Shown here piece after piece: positions 28,384 to 29,270 of a stretch of DNA of 29,270 nt (position 1 is the first letter of the stretch; each line of letters begins with the position of its first letter). A program made the position numbers and the translations under genes. Source of the stretch: Pavlovales sp. CCMP2436 (Eukaryota > Haptophyta > Pavlovophyceae > Pavlovales); contig MU631723.1 of assembly GCA_026770615.1 (NCBI GenBank), positions 13,414-42,683 on the forward strand. Direction: 5' to 3'. The notes beneath the pieces are model-generated. The model did no database searches. It worked only from the letters and a program-made list of their open reading frames with translations, and was not told where the DNA came from.

Positions 28384-29270
28384 ATGGTGAACCTCCACGG
28401 CTCTGAGTCCAGCGGCACTTCACACCGCATGCAGCACTTCAGCCCCTACTCCGCTCCCTTCTCCGGCAAGCAGAAGAAGGACGTCTTCGCGATCAACACG
28501 GGCCCGTCCATTCACAACGCGCGCGTGGTGAACATCATCCCGGCGGACTCCTACGCCCTCGACGACTCGGTCATGCCCGAGCCGCAGCTCGAGCCGCTCG
28601 ACCTCTCGGCGGCGGCCAAGCTCAAGTTTGATTCGTACCTGCACAACGCGCGCGTCGTGACTATCATTGCGGCGGACTCCTACGCTTCCTCTCTCCCGGA
28701 CCTCGACAAGGGGTACGACTCTGACTACTCGTGCGCCACCGCCGAGCCGTTCGACATCTTGGCGGAGGAAAAGGCGGCCGACCTCAAGACCGACCTCAAG
28801 TCCCACACGCTCATGCGCGAACAGAGGCTCGAGCGCTGGGTGCGCAACCACGGGCGCGAGCTCTGGGATGACAGACCCATCATGCCGCGCTACGTCGAAT
28901 ACGACTTCCCTGTCGCCTCTATAGTCGCCGAAGCCAACGCCAAGCCGCTCGTGATCATCGCCAACGTCATGCAGCCTGCCGCCGACAAGACATACATGCT
29001 CTTCGGCCTGGCCAAGTTCACGCTACTCCTTATGCTCACGCTCTTGGCGGCCTTCTCGCATAGAGTGAACCCGACCGTGTTCGCTCTCTCTACCTCGTCG
29101 CCGCTGCACTTCATGCAGGCGACTCCTTCGGCCTCGGCGCGCTCTAACGCGCTAGCGGCCTCGTCGCCGCTGCACTTCATGCAGGCGACTCCTTCGGGCT
29201 CGGTGCGCTCTGACGCGCTAGCGGCCTCGTCGCCGCTGCACTTCAGGCAGTTCATGCAGGCGACTCCTTC
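28384..29270 (+). CDS. Unrecognised protein with one membrane segment and C-terminal tandem repeats, partial
   Basis: ATG 28384 opens a frame of 295 codons that is still open at the window edge; the 3' end is missing. The start (M-V-N-L-H-G-S-E-S-S-G) follows a pyrimidine-rich stretch. Codon use is strongly GC-ending, like the other host genes. Visible features: an internal duplication of H-N-A-R-V-V-x-I-I-x-A-D-S-Y-A at residues 44-58 and 87-101; acidic/basic segments between; one hydrophobic segment at about 204-224 (Y-M-L-F-G-L-A-K-F-T-L-L-L-M-L-T); then 22-residue tandem units from residue 238 beginning S-S-P-L-H-F-M-Q-A-T-P-S. I recognise no family. A single-pass membrane protein with a repeat-rich tail is the description the sequence supports. 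Reverse-strand open frames here are shadows. Confidence 0.65.
   Translation, partial: MVNLHGSESSGTSHRMQHFSPYSAPFSGKQKKDVFAINTGPSIHNARVVNIIPADSYALDDSVMPEPQLEPLDLSAAAKLKFDSYLHNARVVTIIAADSYASSLPDLDKGYDSDYSCATAEPFDILAEEKAADLKTDLKSHTLMREQRLERWVRNHGRELWDDRPIMPRYVEYDFPVASIVAEANAKPLVIIANVMQPAADKTYMLFGLAKFTLLLMLTLLAAFSHRVNPTVFALSTSSPLHFMQATPSASARSNALAASSPLHFMQATPSGSVRSDALAASSPLHFRQFMQATP
29095..29270 (+). repeat. 66-bp in-frame tandem repeat
   Basis: Units 29095-29160, 29161-29226 and a partial third from 29227 encode a 22-residue repeat. The third unit has a 9-nt insertion (AGGCAGTTC, giving R-Q-F). The array continues beyond the window. Confidence 0.9.

Noticed and set aside
28420..29255. Two minus-strand open frames at the window end
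   Set aside because: They are shadows of the plus-strand gene at 28384, whose frame has internal repeats and a membrane segment and stays open to the edge.

Overview
This is a piece of a eukaryotic nuclear genome. The genes carry short GT-AG introns, and the protein families are eukaryotic: a BEACH/WD40 giant, TFIIIA-type zinc fingers, RING-CH membrane proteins, a Ty1/copia element and a Fanzor nuclease. Coding DNA is very GC-rich with AT-rich spacers, mobile DNA is dense, and two near-identical introns look like introners. A microalga is my best guess, perhaps a haptophyte or a relative such as a pelagophyte. That is inference; no marker gene settles it.

Layout. 1-2.05 kb: no gene, then a 575-bp foldback MITE. 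2.2-3.2 kb (-): a three-exon gene for a five-finger C2H2 protein. 3.2-4.4 kb: inverted repeats and a perfect hairpin. 4.39-4.81 kb (+): a fragment of a retroelement-like protein whose C-terminal module reappears at 26.65-28.17 kb (-). 5.1-15.9 kb (-): one BEACH-family gene, reconstructed here as seven exons and about 3300 residues (ConA-like, PH-BEACH, BEACH, WD40 and an extra C-terminal PH domain); introns 4 and 5 are copies of each other. 16.2-16.6 kb: three perfect hairpins. 16.69-16.98 kb: assembly gap. 16.98-18.67 kb (-): a Fanzor (eukaryotic TnpB-like) gene with all three RuvC acidic motifs and a zinc ribbon, interrupted by frameshifts and a 157-bp TIR element with a 6-bp target duplication.

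18.7-25 kb is a repeat-rich zone. It holds a repeat family (R) in several copies and both orientations, a decayed Ty1/copia fragment with its 3' LTR, a 27-bp minisatellite and a small TIR element. The first of two duplicated RING-CH (MARCH-like) genes is here at 22.2-23.1 kb; the second is at 25.2-26.2 kb. After the second retroelement-like pseudogene, an unrecognised membrane-protein gene starts at 28384 (+) and runs off the window with 22-residue tandem repeats.

The window does not look like one pathway. It is a few host genes (a trafficking/autophagy-type BEACH scaffold, a zinc-finger protein, a pair of putative E3 ligases) embedded in mobile DNA of several classes. The most interesting items are the Fanzor locus with its structured downstream region, the introner pair, and the unusual C-terminal PH domain of the BEACH protein.
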